Part shown: positions 1-7,546 of the stretch, piece by piece
Layout: every line of letters starts with the position of its first letter
Position numbering within the stretch: the stretch's first letter is position 1
Assembly (NCBI GenBank): GCA_016704145.1
Contig: JADJAS010000007.1
Coordinates: 1,922,001-1,986,000, forward strand
Direction of reading: 5' to 3'
DNA: 64,000 nt
DNA from: Rhodocyclaceae bacterium
GTDB taxonomy: Bacteria > Pseudomonadota > Gammaproteobacteria > Burkholderiales > Rhodocyclaceae
Made by a program: the position numbers and the translations under genes
The notes under the pieces: model-generated
Told to the model about the DNA's origin: nothing
The model's database searches: none
The model's input: only the letters and a program-made list of their open reading frames with translations

Positions 1-71
1 TCGCCGCCAGCGAGGAACTGCTGCGCAATGTCGATACCACCGTCAAGCTGTACGAGCGGCTGACCCGGTAG
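1..71 (+). CDS. 3' end of an unidentified gene (partial)
   Basis: An open frame enters from the left edge and stops at TAG (69-71). The 22 visible residues end in a charged, helix-like tail (LLRNVDTTVKLYERLTR). That is too little to name a family. The gene runs in the same direction as the DAHP synthase gene that follows about 100 bp later. Codon use looks like that of the neighbouring genes. Confidence 0.6.
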   Translation, partial: AASEELLRNVDTTVKLYERLTR

Positions 72-128
72 GCGAGCGGCGGCGGCACGGCCGGCCCCTG
101 CTGCGATGCGGTAAAATCGGCCGGACGT

Positions 129-152
129 GGCGTCTGGCCACGGCTGACTTTC
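129..152 (+). repeat. dispersed 24-bp element, copy 1
   Basis: Intergenic copy, 57 bp after the stop of the partial gene and 19 bp before the DAHP synthase start. It carries the GGCGT start, GGCC in the middle and an exact CTGACTTTC end. Confidence 0.8.
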
Positions 153-171
153 GCTGGATTGCGCCTTTGCC

Positions 172-1239
172 ATGAAACACATCGTTGATGACGTCCGCAT
201 CAAGGAAATCAAGGAGCTTTCACCGCCCTCGCATCTGCTGCGCGAGTTTCCCGCCAGCGAGCCCGCCGCATCGACCACGTTCGAGGCGCGGGCCGCCATC
301 CATCGCATCCTGCACGGTTCCGACGACCGGCTGCTGGTCATCGTCGGCCCCTGTTCGATTCACGACTACGGCGCGGCGATGGAATATGCCCACCGCCTCA
401 AGGCCGAGCGCCAGCGGCTCGACGCCGACTTGCAGATCGTCATGCGTGTCTATTTCGAGAAACCGCGCACCACGGTGGGCTGGAAGGGGCTGATCAACGA
501 TCCGCGCCTGGACGGCAGCTACAAAATCAACGAGGGCCTGCGCCTGGCGAGGAAGCTCCTTTGGGAGATCAACGAGATGGGGCTGCCCTGCGCCACCGAG
601 TTTCTCGACACCATCACGCCGCAATACACGGCCGATTTGATCAGCTGGGGCGCCATCGGCGCGCGCACCACCGAATCGCAAGTGCACCGCGAGCTGGCGT
701 CGGGCCTCTCCTGCCCGGTCGGCTTCAAGAACGGCACCGACGGCAACATCAGGATCGCCGTTGACGCCATCAAGGCCGCCGCCGCCACGCATCATTTTCT
801 CTCGGTGACCAAGGCCGGCCACTCCGCCATCGTATCCACCAACGGCAACGAGGATTGCCATGTCATCCTGCGCGGCGGCAAGCATCCGAACCATGATCGC
901 GCCAGCGTCGAAGCGGCCTGCGCGGAACTCGGCAAGTCGGGCCTGGCGGCGCGCGTCATGGTTGACCTTTCGCACGCCAACAGCCGCAAGGACTACAAGA
1001 AGCAGATCGACGTCGCCCACGATGTCGCCGGCCAGCTGGCCGAGGGCGAGGACCGCGTCTTCGGCGTCATGATCGAATCGCACCTGAACCCGGGCCGACA
1101 AGATCTCAAGCGCGGCATCGCCCTCGATCACGGCGTGTCGATCACCGACGCCTGCATCGGTTGGGACGATACGCTGATCGTGCTCGACCTGCTGGCCGAG
1201 GCGGTCAGGAAGCGTCGCCTGGCGCTGGCCGCGCGCTAA
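172..1239 (+). CDS. aroG: 3-deoxy-7-phosphoheptulonate synthase (DAHP synthase)
   Basis: First enzyme of the shikimate pathway: condenses phosphoenolpyruvate with erythrose 4-phosphate in the cytoplasm. The 355-residue length and collinearity match the short, class I AroF/AroG/AroH type. VGPCSIHDYG (from residue 58) is the family metal/PEP-binding motif. GPCSIH, the KPRTTVGWKG block near residue 97, the GARTTESQ block near residue 163 and the late VMVDLSHANS motif are all present. Which aromatic amino acid inhibits it cannot be read from the sequence; the aroG symbol is by family resemblance. It is a monocistronic gene: the next gene is convergent and overlaps its last 4 bases. A TAAAAT hexamer at 112-117 could be a -10 element but has no clear -35. 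Confidence 0.95.
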   Translation: MKHIVDDVRIKEIKELSPPSHLLREFPASEPAASTTFEARAAIHRILHGSDDRLLVIVGPCSIHDYGAAMEYAHRLKAERQRLDADLQIVMRVYFEKPRTTVGWKGLINDPRLDGSYKINEGLRLARKLLWEINEMGLPCATEFLDTITPQYTADLISWGAIGARTTESQVHRELASGLSCPVGFKNGTDGNIRIAVDAIKAAAATHHFLSVTKAGHSAIVSTNGNEDCHVILRGGKHPNHDRASVEAACAELGKSGLAARVMVDLSHANSRKDYKKQIDVAHDVAGQLAEGEDRVFGVMIESHLNPGRQDLKRGIALDHGVSITDACIGWDDTLIVLDLLAEAVRKRRLALAAR

Positions 1240-2291
1240 AAGCGCACCGTTACCCGCAGGCCCTTTTCGTTGTCGCCGGCGTCGAGGCGGACGGTCGCGC
1301 CGTGCCGCTCGGCGATGCGGGCGACGATCGACAAGCCAAGTCCGCTGCCTTCGGTGTCCTGCCCCGCCAGGCGATGGAAGCGGTCGAAGATGCGTTCGCG
1401 TTCGGCGGCCGGAATGCCTGGCCCGGTATCGGTAACGGTGAGGGCTCCCGGCGCGACGGCAACCGTCACGTGCCCGCCCGCCGGCGTGTAGCGGATGGCG
1501 TTGTCCACCAGATTGCGCAGCAGGACGCGCAGCATGTCGGCGTTACCGGCAACCTGGGTCGGCAGCGCGTCGAGTTCCAACGCCACGTTTTTCGCCAAGG
1601 CTGGCGCGCCATGGTCGGCGCAGACCTCCTCGGCCAGCCGGTCGAGTGCCACCATCTCGATGGCGCGCGTTTTCTCGGGATCGAGCCGGGCCAGCGTCAG
1701 CAACTGGTCGACCAGGCGCGAGGCCCGGCGGCAGCTGGCGATCAGTTGCTCGATGGCATGGTCGCGCTCGGTGTTGTCACGCGCGCGCATCGCCACCTGC
1801 GCCTGGGTTGCCAGCGCCGCCAGCGGGGTCCGCAGTTCGTGGGCGGCATCGGCGGTGAAGCGCCGCTCCGATTCGAGCGTCCGCTCGACGCGGGCGAACA
1901 GATCGTTGATGGCGTTGACCAGCGGACGGATTTCCCGCGGCGCGCTGGCGGGCGCCAGCGGTTGCAAGCGGTCGGGTGCCCGCGCGGTGATCTGCTCGGC
2001 CACGTCATCGAGCGGCTTGAGCGCCCGCCAGGTGGCCAGCCAGATCCAGAGGCCGAGCAGCGGCAAGCCGAACAGCATGGGGCTGAGCAGTCGCCGGGCG
2101 ATGTCGCGGATGAGGTCGTCGTGTTCCTCGACCGTTTCCTCTGAATGCGCCGGCCAGTCCTCGAGCAGATCGTCGAGTTCGTGGTGAATGCCGATGTAGA
2201 CCCAGATGCTGGTGGCCAGCCAGGCCGCCGTGATGCCGCCGAGCAGCAGCGTCAGCAGCCGGCGACGCAACGAGAACCAGCGCGTCGTCAT
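1236..2291 (-). CDS. qseC: QseC-type membrane sensor histidine kinase
   Basis: Two-component sensor of 351 residues. An N-terminal membrane segment (about 10-32), a short periplasmic loop rich in Glu/Asp, and a second membrane segment (about 70-90) lead into a HAMP-like linker. The HisKA box HELRTPLAAL has its phospho-acceptor at His151. The ATPase domain ends in the usual N (NLVDNAIRYTP), G1 (DTGPGIP) and G2 (GSGLGLSIV) boxes. Its start codon overlaps the stop of the response regulator gene by 4 bp, so the two are translationally coupled. The periplasmic part is much shorter than in E. coli QseC, so the signal may differ. The qse name is by family and by the adjacent cytochrome operon. Confidence 0.88.
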   Translation of the reverse strand: MTTRWFSLRRRLLTLLLGGITAAWLATSIWVYIGIHHELDDLLEDWPAHSEETVEEHDDLIRDIARRLLSPMLFGLPLLGLWIWLATWRALKPLDDVAEQITARAPDRLQPLAPASAPREIRPLVNAINDLFARVERTLESERRFTADAAHELRTPLAALATQAQVAMRARDNTERDHAIEQLIASCRRASRLVDQLLTLARLDPEKTRAIEMVALDRLAEEVCADHGAPALAKNVALELDALPTQVAGNADMLRVLLRNLVDNAIRYTPAGGHVTVAVAPGALTVTDTGPGIPAAERERIFDRFHRLAGQDTEGSGLGLSIVARIAERHGATVRLDAGDNEKGLRVTVRF

Positions 2292-2944
2292 TGCGGAATC
2301 GTGTAGCCGACGCCACGCAGCGTCTTGATGAAATCGGCGCCCAGCTTTTTCCGGAGGTGGTGGATATGCACCTCGAGGGCATTGCTGTCCGGCTCGTCGC
2401 GCCAGCCGTAGATCGAGCTTTCGAGCTGGCCGCGCGTCATGACGCGGCCGGCATTGGCCAGCAGCGCGTGCAGCACGGCGAATTCGCGTGCCGACAGCTC
2501 GACCGGAAAGTCAGCCACGGTGACCCGCCGACCGGCCGGGTCGAGCGTCACCTCGCCGTGGCGCAGCAGCGCCGCCGCGCGGCCCGTCGTCCGGCGCGCC
2601 AGCGCGCGCAGGCGGGCGGCCAGTTCGTCGATGTCGACCGGCTTCACCAGATAGTCGTCGGCGCCCGAGTCGAGGCCGGCGATCTTGTCGGCCGTGGCGT
2701 CGCGGGCGGTGAGGATCAGCACCGGCAGCACTTGGCCGCGCCCGCGCAGCCGCCGCAGCAATTCCATGCCGGCGAGTTTGGGCAGGCCGAGATCAAGTAC
2801 CAGCAGGTCGAAGTCTTCGCTGGCCAGCGCGCGGTCGGCCGCTTCGCCGTCCTTCAGCCAGTCGACCGCGAAACCCGACTGGCGCAACCCGACCATCAGG
2901 CCGTCGCCGAGTTGCGGATCATCTTCGACGAGCAGGACGCGCAT
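2288..2944 (-). CDS. qseB: QseB/PmrA-type response regulator
   Basis: OmpR/PhoB-class regulator of 218 residues. The receiver domain has the acidic pocket EDD (7-9), phospho-acceptor Asp51 (LLVLDLGLP) and the conserved Lys in the LVKP motif near residue 101. A winged-helix DNA-binding domain fills residues about 125-218 (LRKKLGADFIKTLRGVGY). It is the first gene of a kinase pair read leftwards. The cytochrome genes immediately upstream on the same strand end 10 bp before it, so read-through from them is likely. A candidate binding site (two CTTAA/CTTAG half-sites, 11 bp apart) lies at 4503-4518 in front of the cytochrome operon. Confidence 0.92.
   Translation of the reverse strand: MRVLLVEDDPQLGDGLMVGLRQSGFAVDWLKDGEAADRALASEDFDLLVLDLGLPKLAGMELLRRLRGRGQVLPVLILTARDATADKIAGLDSGADDYLVKPVDIDELAARLRALARRTTGRAAALLRHGEVTLDPAGRRVTVADFPVELSAREFAVLHALLANAGRVMTRGQLESSIYGWRDEPDSNALEVHIHHLRKKLGADFIKTLRGVGYTIPQ
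2505..2528 (-). repeat. dispersed 24-bp element, copy 2 (intragenic)
   Basis: Inside qseB, on its sense strand, encoding part of the linker (VTVADFP). The CTGACTTTC end is exact; the GGCGT start has one change. Confidence 0.6.
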
Positions 2945-2953
2945 GGTGCGATT

Positions 2954-3571
2954 CTAGCGGCTGAGCAGCCAGGCCAACGCGCCGACCCAGCCCAACAGCA
3001 CCATTGCCGCCAGGGGGCGGGCGCCAATGATGGCGTCGCGTGTCGCGCCGATCTTCCGGCCGGTGATCATCGTCCGTGGCAGATTCTCGCGATGGACAAG
3101 GCTGCCGACTGCAACGCCGACCAGATGGACCACGACGACAGCCAGCATGGTGCTCGCGAGGCCCTCGTGCAACTCCTCGAACAACTCGCCGCCGATTTCC
3201 TGGTAGGTCAGCCAGCCGGCGGCGCCCGTGAGCAGCCCCAGCGCCAGCAGCAGCACGATGGCCCAGGCGCCGGCCGGATTGTGACCGACGCAATGCGCCG
3301 GTCGCGGCCCGAGCAGGCTCTTGAGGTAAGCGATGGCTGCGTGCGGTCCACGCACGAAATCGGCAAAGCGCGCGTAGCGCGTACCGACGAGGCCCCAGAG
3401 CAGCCGGAACAGCGCGACGCCGACGACGGTGCCGCCCGCGGCGACGTGCACCAGGCGCCATTCCTCGCTGTCGCCGGTCAGCCAGGCGAGCGCGAAGCCG
3501 CCGGCCATCAGCCAGTGGCCGAGGCGCACCGGCAGGTCCCAGACCAGAATGTTGCGCTCAGTCGCGGTCAT
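2954..3571 (-). CDS. cytochrome b561-type membrane protein
   Basis: Di-heme b-type cytochrome of 205 residues with four or five membrane segments. Histidines suited to heme ligation occur in segments 1 (LGHWLMAG, near 20), 2 (RLVHVAAGG, near 42) and later (ELHEGLAST and VVVVHLVG, near 133-150). It belongs to the prokaryotic cytochrome b561/Ni-Fe hydrogenase b-subunit superfamily. It is the last gene of a three-gene set with the two c-type cytochromes and overlaps the diheme cytochrome gene by 14 bp. Known SHP-DHC-cytochrome b clusters have the same layout, so it most likely passes quinol electrons to DHC and SHP in the periplasm. No hydrogenase structural genes accompany it. Confidence 0.88.
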   Translation of the reverse strand: MTATERNILVWDLPVRLGHWLMAGGFALAWLTGDSEEWRLVHVAAGGTVVGVALFRLLWGLVGTRYARFADFVRGPHAAIAYLKSLLGPRPAHCVGHNPAGAWAIVLLLALGLLTGAAGWLTYQEIGGELFEELHEGLASTMLAVVVVHLVGVAVGSLVHRENLPRTMITGRKIGATRDAIIGARPLAAMVLLGWVGALAWLLSR

Positions 3572-4055
3572 GGCGACGGCCTCCGATATTTCCGGGCATG
3601 CGGATCTCGCGTTCGCGGAAACTGCCCTGCTCGGCTTTCGTGTGACAGGCGGCGCAATTGGCGGCGCTGCCGACGGCCTTGTCCTTCCAGGCGGCGGCCG
3701 GCACCTCGTCGTGCTTCTTGCGGAACCAATGGGTCAAAGTCAGTCGTGGCAGTTCGCCGGGCTTGATGTCCGGCCGGGTGACACGGCGATCGCTGCCGGC
3801 GTGGCGCGCGAGAAACTCCTCGATCTGGCGGCGGGATTTCTCGTCGAGGCTGGCGTTGTCGCCGTAATGCTTGTCGAGTCCGCCCATGACGCGCCGCCAG
3901 TCGTCGGCGGCCAGCAATGCCGGCGGGAACGGCAGGTGGCAGCTGCCGCACTCGGCCTTGAAGGCGGGCGGGGCATCGGCCGGGATGGGCAGGCGGTCGG
4001 CAAGGGCGCTTGCCGACGCGGCGGCGAGACCAAGGCAGAGGATCGTGCGTTTCAT
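3558..4055 (-). CDS. periplasmic diheme cytochrome c (DHC)
   Basis: Secreted 165-residue protein with an N-terminal signal peptide (cleaved near residue 19, after SALA) and two c-heme attachment sites, CGSCH (36-40) and CAACH (134-138). Family knowledge: DHC donates electrons to SHP, whose gene is immediately upstream. It overlaps the cytochrome b gene by 14 bp and follows the SHP gene by 1 bp. One copy of the dispersed 24-bp element sits inside the gene and encodes part of the stretch between the two heme sites. Confidence 0.9.
   Translation of the reverse strand: MKRTILCLGLAAASASALADRLPIPADAPPAFKAECGSCHLPFPPALLAADDWRRVMGGLDKHYGDNASLDEKSRRQIEEFLARHAGSDRRVTRPDIKPGELPRLTLTHWFRKKHDEVPAAAWKDKAVGSAANCAACHTKAEQGSFREREIRMPGNIGGRRHDRD
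3735..3758 (-). repeat. dispersed 24-bp element, copy 3 (intragenic)
   Basis: Inside the diheme cytochrome gene on the sense strand, encoding GELPRLTL. CTGACTTT is exact and is followed by G instead of C. Confidence 0.6.
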
Positions 4056-4056
4056 G

Positions 4057-4452
4057 TCAGAGGCCTCCGCTCACGAAAGCGATGAAGTCCGCCTTTTCGC
4101 CAGCGCTGCATTCGCGTCCCACGACTTCCGTGCAATTGCGCTTGAACCACTTCTCGACCTTGGCGGGGTCACTGAAGCGGTCCGCGTTGGCGGCCGGAGC
4201 GAGCGGTTTGATCGGCTTGCCCGTGATGACATGCTCGCCGGCTTGCGTGGGCTTGCCCGTGTGGCAGGTCGCGCACGAGTCCATTTTCGCGGAAACACCG
4301 AACTTGCGCGCGTAGAACTCGGCGCCGCGCTGGGCTGACACCTGGTAGGCGGCGCCGACGGCGTTGGCGTAGGCGTCGAGAATCTGGACGGGCGTCCCGG
4401 CGACGGCCGTCGCACTGGCCGCCACGAGGACGAAGGGAATCAGGGGCTTCAT
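4057..4452 (-). CDS. shp: SHP-type monoheme cytochrome c (DUF1924)
   Basis: 131-residue secreted c-type cytochrome. A signal peptide (about 1-19) is followed by one heme site, CATCH, at 60-64. A late Cys pair (RNCTEVVGRECSAGEK) fits the disulfide seen in sphaeroides heme protein. The order SHP, diheme c, cytochrome b and then a QseBC-type regulator is a known arrangement. SHP is an oxygen/NO-binding cytochrome of uncertain physiological role. It is the first gene of the operon. Its promoter must lie in the 108-bp gap that separates it from the Met/Gly-rich secreted protein gene. Confidence 0.85.
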   Translation of the reverse strand: MKPLIPFVLVAASATAVAGTPVQILDAYANAVGAAYQVSAQRGAEFYARKFGVSAKMDSCATCHTGKPTQAGEHVITGKPIKPLAPAANADRFSDPAKVEKWFKRNCTEVVGRECSAGEKADFIAFVSGGL

Positions 4453-4502
4453 TTTCCGGCTCCTTGTCGGTTGAACATGGAGCCGGAGTATGAACAGGCT
4501 GG

Positions 4503-4518
4503 CTTAAGGGTCTCTTAG
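4503..4518. promoter_or_regulatory. candidate QseB/PmrA-type direct-repeat site
   Basis: CTTAA at 4503-4507 and CTTAG at 4514-4518 are two half-sites 11 bp apart, the spacing used by PmrA/QseB regulators. The site lies 51 bp upstream of the SHP start, and the QseB gene lies at the end of the same cluster. Not verified by any comparison. Confidence 0.4.
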
Positions 4519-4560
4519 ATCCAGCTTACGGGAACGTTAACAGAACAAAGACGGGTGGCT

Positions 4561-4884
4561 TCAGCGGCGGCCGCCCATGCCACCCATCCCGGGGCCCATG
4601 CCACCCATCCCCGGGCCCATGCCGGCGCCACGGGCGGGTGGCGTTTCGGGCAAGGTGACGCCACGTTCCTTGGCGCGCTCCTGCATCTTCTTGTGGTGTT
4701 CGGCCCGGAAGGCGATGCGTTCCTCTTCCGTCTTCAGCAGGCGCATCTGGTTGCGGTAATCGATGCGCTCCTGGCGCGTCATCAGCTGGCTGCCATAGAC
4801 CTGTTGCTGGGTCTCCGCGGCGGCGTTTCCCGTTCCCAGCACGGCGAATGCGGCAATCATGATCGCGGACTTAAGTGGTTTCAT
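4561..4884 (-). CDS. small secreted protein with Gly/Met/Pro-rich tail
   Basis: 107 residues. The ATG at 4884 follows an AAAGGAGAGTGCC ribosome-binding site, and an N-terminal signal peptide runs to about residue 22 (GNAAA). The middle (QLMTRQERIDYRNQMRLLKTEEER) is charged and helical and resembles secreted YdgU/Spy-like 'DUF' stress proteins of betaproteobacteria. The tail consists of GMGPGMGGM repeats. Such Met-rich tails may bind copper or silver, but that is inference. It is not obviously in the cytochrome operon, from which it is separated by a promoter-sized gap. Confidence 0.75.
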   Translation of the reverse strand: MKPLKSAIMIAAFAVLGTGNAAAETQQQVYGSQLMTRQERIDYRNQMRLLKTEEERIAFRAEHHKKMQERAKERGVTLPETPPARGAGMGPGMGGMGPGMGGMGGRR

Positions 4885-4997
4885 GGCACTCTCCTTTTTG
4901 CAGGGGTTGAAAAGCAATGCTAGCTCGTGGCGGACAAGAGTCAAGCTTACCGCCCGAGGCAGGCGCACTTGTGGCGAACCCTTCTCTGCCGGCAGCG

Positions 4998-6923
4998 TCA
5001 TGGCCGGCGCAGGATGCCTGAACGGTAGGCCTGGGAGGCACCTTCGTAATAACTGACGGCCTCCTCAAGCAGATGCCGGCCCCGTTCGCTGTCAGGCAAT
5101 GCCTCGCCTGTGGCCGGATCGACCAGCCGCCAGCGGCGCTGTGGTCGGAGTTCGACCAGTACGCCGTCCTCGAGATAGCCGACCGTCTGGTAGTTGGCGA
5201 GAAAGGCGCGTTGGTGCCGGGGTCCCTCGCCGATGATGTCGTGACCGAAGAAGCGTGATCGGTAGCTGAAGTTCAGCAGCGCCAGCAGGGTCGGCGCCAC
5301 GTCGATCTGCGAAGCCAGCGTGTCGATGCGAGCCGCCGCGACATGGCCCGGTGCATGAATGATCAGCGGAATGAGGAACTTCTCGACCGGCAGGTCGGTC
5401 TTGCCGCGCCCCGAGGCGGTGTGGTCAGCGACGATCACGAACACCGTGTCGCGGAACCAGGGTCTGGCCCGGGCGCGCTCGATGAAGTCGCCGATTGCCC
5501 AGTCGGTGTACTTCACCGCGCCCTCGCGTCCCGTGCCCGACGGGATGTCGATGCGCCCTTCGGGATAGGTGAAGGGCCGATGGTTGGACGTGGTCATGAT
5601 GTGCGCGAAGAACCGCTTGCCGTTGGCATGGCGTCGGTCGAGCTGATCGAGCGCCAGGGTGAATAGGTCTTCGTCGGCCACGCCCCAGATGTTCTCGGCG
5701 TGAATGGCCTCCGGTGCAATGGCCGTGCGGTCGATCACCGTGTAGCCGTTGCCGCCGAAAAAGGCGTTCATGTTGTCGAAGTAGCCGTAGCCGCCGTAGA
5801 TGTAGAGCGGCTCGTAGCCGCGCTCGGCGAAGATCTCGCCGAGGGTGAACAGGCGGTCGTTGTTCGGTCGCTTGACGATGGAATTGCCCGGCGTTGGCGG
5901 GATCGACAGCGTCAGCGCCTCCAGGCCGCGCACGGTGCGCGTGCCGGTGGCGTAGATGCGCGTGAAGAGCATGCCTTCGGTGGCGAGCTTGTCCAGTCTG
6001 GGTGTCAGGTTCTCCTGGTTGCCGAACGCGGACAGGAATTCCGCCGACAGGCTTTCCACGGTGACCAGCACGACGTTCAGGCGCTTTTCGGGGCCGTCGC
6101 CGACGATGTCGCGCTCGACCGCCAGCGGTGCCCGGTCGGCAAAATGCTGCGGCCCGATGTGCTCGAACTCGGCGCGCAGCACCTTGTAGACACGCTCCAG
6201 ACTTTCCGTGCGATAGAACTGGGCATAGTCGATCTCGTTGGTGCGGAAGGCGTGCCAGAACTCGTAGTGGCCGTTACCGGCGAGCTGCGTGGCTTGGGCA
6301 TGGTCGGTGAACTCCTTGTAGCGGGCATCGACGGCGAAGAACGAAACGGCTGGCAGCAGCAGGAAGAGCGCCAGCCGGCCCAGGCGACCGCGCCAGCTCA
6401 TGCCCGCTGGTTCCGCCGCGTGCCGCAGCCCCTTCCAGGTAAGCGCAAGCATGGCGATGGCGGCGGCGCCGACGCCGGCGAACAGCGGGCGCAGGTCGTA
6501 GGACTCGCGGATGTTGCCGATCACCTCGCGCGTGTAGAGCAGGTAGTCGACGGCGATGAAGTTGAAGCGCGAGGCGAACTCGTTCCAGAAGACGAACTCA
6601 GAGACGCCGATGAAGGCCCAGGTGGCGAAAGTCAGCGCCGACAGCACGCCGAGCGTGAGCAGCAGGGCGCGGCGCGAGCGCCGCCCGTCGGGCCATAGTG
6701 AGGCGATCAGCGCGAAGGGCAGCAGCCACCAGCAGGCGGCGGCGAGGTCGAACATCAGGCCGATGCCGAATATCCGCAACAGCATCGTCGGTGCCAGCAG
6801 CGATTGGTCGCCGTTGAAGGCCAGCAGGCCAAGCCGAACGATGGTGTTGACCGCCAGGTAGGCCGCCAGCAGCAGCCCGACCACGCGGAAGCGGCCGGCG
6901 AATAGCCGGCTGGGCCGATTCAA
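4998..6923 (-). CDS. LTA synthase family sulfatase-fold membrane enzyme
   Basis: 641 residues: five N-terminal membrane segments (about 12-190) and a large periplasmic sulfatase/alkaline-phosphatase-fold domain. The metal-binding start VTVESLSAEFL and the nucleophile loop ATGTRTVRGLEA (Thr) are present. So is the later metal site VIVADHTA. Family members transfer phosphoglycerol or phosphoethanolamine to membrane glycans or lipid A; in Gram-negatives the target is often unknown. It overlaps the adenosyltransferase gene by 4 bp, so the two are co-translated, but no common function is evident. One copy of the dispersed element lies in a membrane segment. Confidence 0.85.
   Translation of the reverse strand: MNRPSRLFAGRFRVVGLLLAAYLAVNTIVRLGLLAFNGDQSLLAPTMLLRIFGIGLMFDLAAACWWLLPFALIASLWPDGRRSRRALLLTLGVLSALTFATWAFIGVSEFVFWNEFASRFNFIAVDYLLYTREVIGNIRESYDLRPLFAGVGAAAIAMLALTWKGLRHAAEPAGMSWRGRLGRLALFLLLPAVSFFAVDARYKEFTDHAQATQLAGNGHYEFWHAFRTNEIDYAQFYRTESLERVYKVLRAEFEHIGPQHFADRAPLAVERDIVGDGPEKRLNVVLVTVESLSAEFLSAFGNQENLTPRLDKLATEGMLFTRIYATGTRTVRGLEALTLSIPPTPGNSIVKRPNNDRLFTLGEIFAERGYEPLYIYGGYGYFDNMNAFFGGNGYTVIDRTAIAPEAIHAENIWGVADEDLFTLALDQLDRRHANGKRFFAHIMTTSNHRPFTYPEGRIDIPSGTGREGAVKYTDWAIGDFIERARARPWFRDTVFVIVADHTASGRGKTDLPVEKFLIPLIIHAPGHVAAARIDTLASQIDVAPTLLALLNFSYRSRFFGHDIIGEGPRHQRAFLANYQTVGYLEDGVLVELRPQRRWRLVDPATGEALPDSERGRHLLEEAVSYYEGASQAYRSGILRRP
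6627..6650 (-). repeat. dispersed 24-bp element, copy 4 (intragenic)
   Basis: Inside the sulfatase gene, sense strand, in a membrane segment (LSALTFAT). GGCGT and CTGACTTTC are exact; the middle is divergent. Confidence 0.5.
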
Positions 6924-7471
6924 GCGTTCTTGCCTTTCTGCCAGAGGATGTCACCGCCGCCCGCTTGCTTGTTCAGCCAGCGGCCGAGCACGAACAGCAG
7001 GTCGGACAGGCGGTTCAGGTAACGGCGCACGGTGTCGGATACCGTCTCGACATTGCCGAGCGCGACCACCGATCGCTCGGCGCGCCGGCAGACCGTGCGC
7101 GCCAGGTGGGTCAGCGCCGCGGCGCGGCTGCCGCCCGGCAGGATGAACTCCTTGAGCGGCGACAGTTCGGCGTTGAAGCGCTCGACCGCTTGCTCGAGGC
7201 GAGCCGGCTGCCCGGCGCCGAGGAATTCGTGGCCCGGCACCGCCAGTTCGCCGCCGAGGTCGAACAGATCGTGCTGGATGCCGATCAGCAGTTCGCGCGT
7301 CTCCGTCGGCAGGGATTCGCAAAGCAAAAGGCCGAGCAGCGAATTGAGCTCGTCGACCTCGCCGATGGCGGTGATGCGGGCGGAATCCTTGCCGACGCGC
7401 GAGCCGTCGCCGAGGCCGGTGGTGCCGGCGTCGCCGGTGCGCGTGACGATCTTCGAGAGGCGGTGACCCAT
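6920..7471 (-). CDS. pduO: ATP:cob(I)alamin adenosyltransferase, PduO type
   Basis: 183 residues covering the whole PduO-type fold. The N-terminal ATP-binding segment TRTGDAGTTGLGDGSRVGKDS and the following EVDELNSLLG helix are hallmarks. The later RTVCRRAERSVVAL and LNRLSDLLFVLGRWLN helices complete the active site. It converts cob(I)alamin to adenosylcobalamin in the cytoplasm. The product is the cofactor of the class II ribonucleotide reductase encoded near 57-60 kb. The gene is co-directional with the SulP gene upstream and overlaps the sulfatase gene by 4 bp. Confidence 0.93.
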   Translation of the reverse strand: MGHRLSKIVTRTGDAGTTGLGDGSRVGKDSARITAIGEVDELNSLLGLLLCESLPTETRELLIGIQHDLFDLGGELAVPGHEFLGAGQPARLEQAVERFNAELSPLKEFILPGGSRAAALTHLARTVCRRAERSVVALGNVETVSDTVRRYLNRLSDLLFVLGRWLNKQAGGGDILWQKGKNA

Positions 7472-7486
7472 GGTGGCGGTGATGAC

Positions 7487-7510
7487 GAAAGTCAGTCGTG
7501 GCGGGACGCC
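7487..7510 (-). repeat. dispersed 24-bp element, copy 5
   Basis: Intergenic, 36 bp downstream of the SulP stop and 15 bp upstream of the adenosyltransferase start. It is one of the best matches to consensus, with GGCG-TCC-CGCC able to pair on itself. Confidence 0.85.
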
Positions 7511-7546
7511 GCAGTGTAATCCAGGCGGGAGCCGCCGGTGTCGCGC

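Noticed and set aside
4057..4452. Cytochrome c555-like or hydrogenase-linked cytochrome
   Set aside because: The gene order and the late Cys pair fit SHP (DUF1924); no hydrogenase genes accompany the operon.
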